Below, in pieces: positions 5,247 to 5,580 of a stretch of DNA of 5,580 bases (position 1 is its first letter; every line of letters begins with the position of its first letter). Source of the stretch: an uncultured Collinsella sp. (GTDB lineage Bacteria; Actinomycetota; Coriobacteriia; Coriobacteriales; Coriobacteriaceae); contig URRN01000139.1 of NCBI GenBank assembly GCA_900550185.1, positions 1-5,580 of the forward strand, written 5' to 3'. The notes under the pieces are model-generated. The model did not search any database. It saw nothing but the letters and a program-made list of their open reading frames with translations, and was not told the origin of the DNA. The translations under genes were made by a program, and so were the position numbers.

Positions 5247-5580
5247 ATGACGTAGTAGCCCGCGTCTTTCACGGCCGTCTCGAGGACATCACGATCAACC
5301 GGCTGCTTAGAGCGCACGCGTGCCGTGTGGTCCGCATACGTCACCGTTGCCCACACGCCATCCAGTGCATTGAGGGCATTGGCTACGTTCTGAGCGCAGC
5401 CGTCACAGCTCATGCCGCCGATGAGCAGCTCATCGCTATAGGGATAGTGTGACGCATCGGTATCCACCACAACAACCTTTTTGGCCTTCTTGCCGCTCGC
5501 ACCATCGCTGCAACAACTCTTCCCATGTGTCGAAGCGGCAATGCGACGCAGTCCAAAAAACATGCCGACGGCAATGACGG
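5237..5580 (-). CDS. membrane-anchored heavy-metal-associated (HMA) domain protein, 5' end outside window
   Basis: 113 residues are visible. The open frame runs off the window edge as VIAVG before the first internal Met (5563), and VIAVGMFFGL followed by RR looks like the end of an N-terminal membrane helix with a cytoplasmic positive border. The true start is therefore probably beyond 5580, not at 5563. Counting from the window edge, KSCCSD (20-25) is a cysteine pair in a basic linker (GKKAKK), and LIGGMSCDGCAQNV (52-65) is the metal-binding loop GMxCxxC of HMA/CopZ domains with Cys58 and Cys61. It is followed by the expected beta-alpha-beta pattern through DAGYYVMTL. The likely role is binding and handing over a soft metal such as copper, tethered at the inner face of the membrane; the metal cannot be read from sequence. 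It converges on the YolD-like gene 26 bases away and has no visible functional link to it. The family call for the HMA domain is secure. Confidence 0.85.
   Translation of the reverse strand, partial: VIAVGMFFGLRRIAASTHGKSCCSDGASGKKAKKVVVVDTDASHYPYSDELLIGGMSCDGCAQNVANALNALDGVWATVTYADHTARVRSKQPVDRDVLETAVKDAGYYVMTL

Overview
The window is a GC-rich (roughly 60%) piece of bacterial chromosome. The gene types, the Gram-positive-style SOS operator, the UvrX/UmuC-like polymerase paired with a YolD-like protein, and the general look of the proteins suggest a member of the Coriobacteriia (Actinomycetota), perhaps Collinsella. That assignment is inference from memory of protein style; no marker gene in the window proves it.

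Left end (1-600): the 3' end of a TraG/VirD4-type conjugation coupling ATPase on the + strand. Its reading frame appears broken by a one-base shift in a run of C at about position 40. It converges on pgi, and a strong hairpin terminator oriented for pgi lies between them. Positions 631-2325 (minus strand) hold a complete, canonical glucose-6-phosphate isomerase with a good ribosome binding site.

Middle (2350-3290): a minus-strand gene (2525-3100) encodes a protein resembling only the N-terminal nucleotide-binding half of iron-containing alcohol dehydrogenases, with the usual glycine-rich motif degraded. It is bracketed by copies of a short AT-rich intergenic repeat. Two copies in inverted orientation follow the gene and can fold as its terminator. 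A third lies upstream, in the region shared with the divergent polymerase operon.

Right half (3200-5210): a two-gene + strand operon. A sigma70-type promoter overlaps the first of two LexA-box-like palindromes. It drives a Y-family translesion DNA polymerase of the UmuC/UvrX type with its catalytic acidic residues intact, followed with an 8-base overlap by a YolD-like protein. This reads as a DNA-damage-inducible mutagenesis cassette. The polymerase carries an unusual insertion of about 70 residues in its little-finger region.

Right end (5237-5580, minus strand, running off the window): a small membrane-anchored protein with a CC motif and a C-terminal heavy-metal-associated (HMA) domain, converging on the polymerase operon across a 26-base gap. 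No tRNA, rRNA, CRISPR array or transposase gene is visible.
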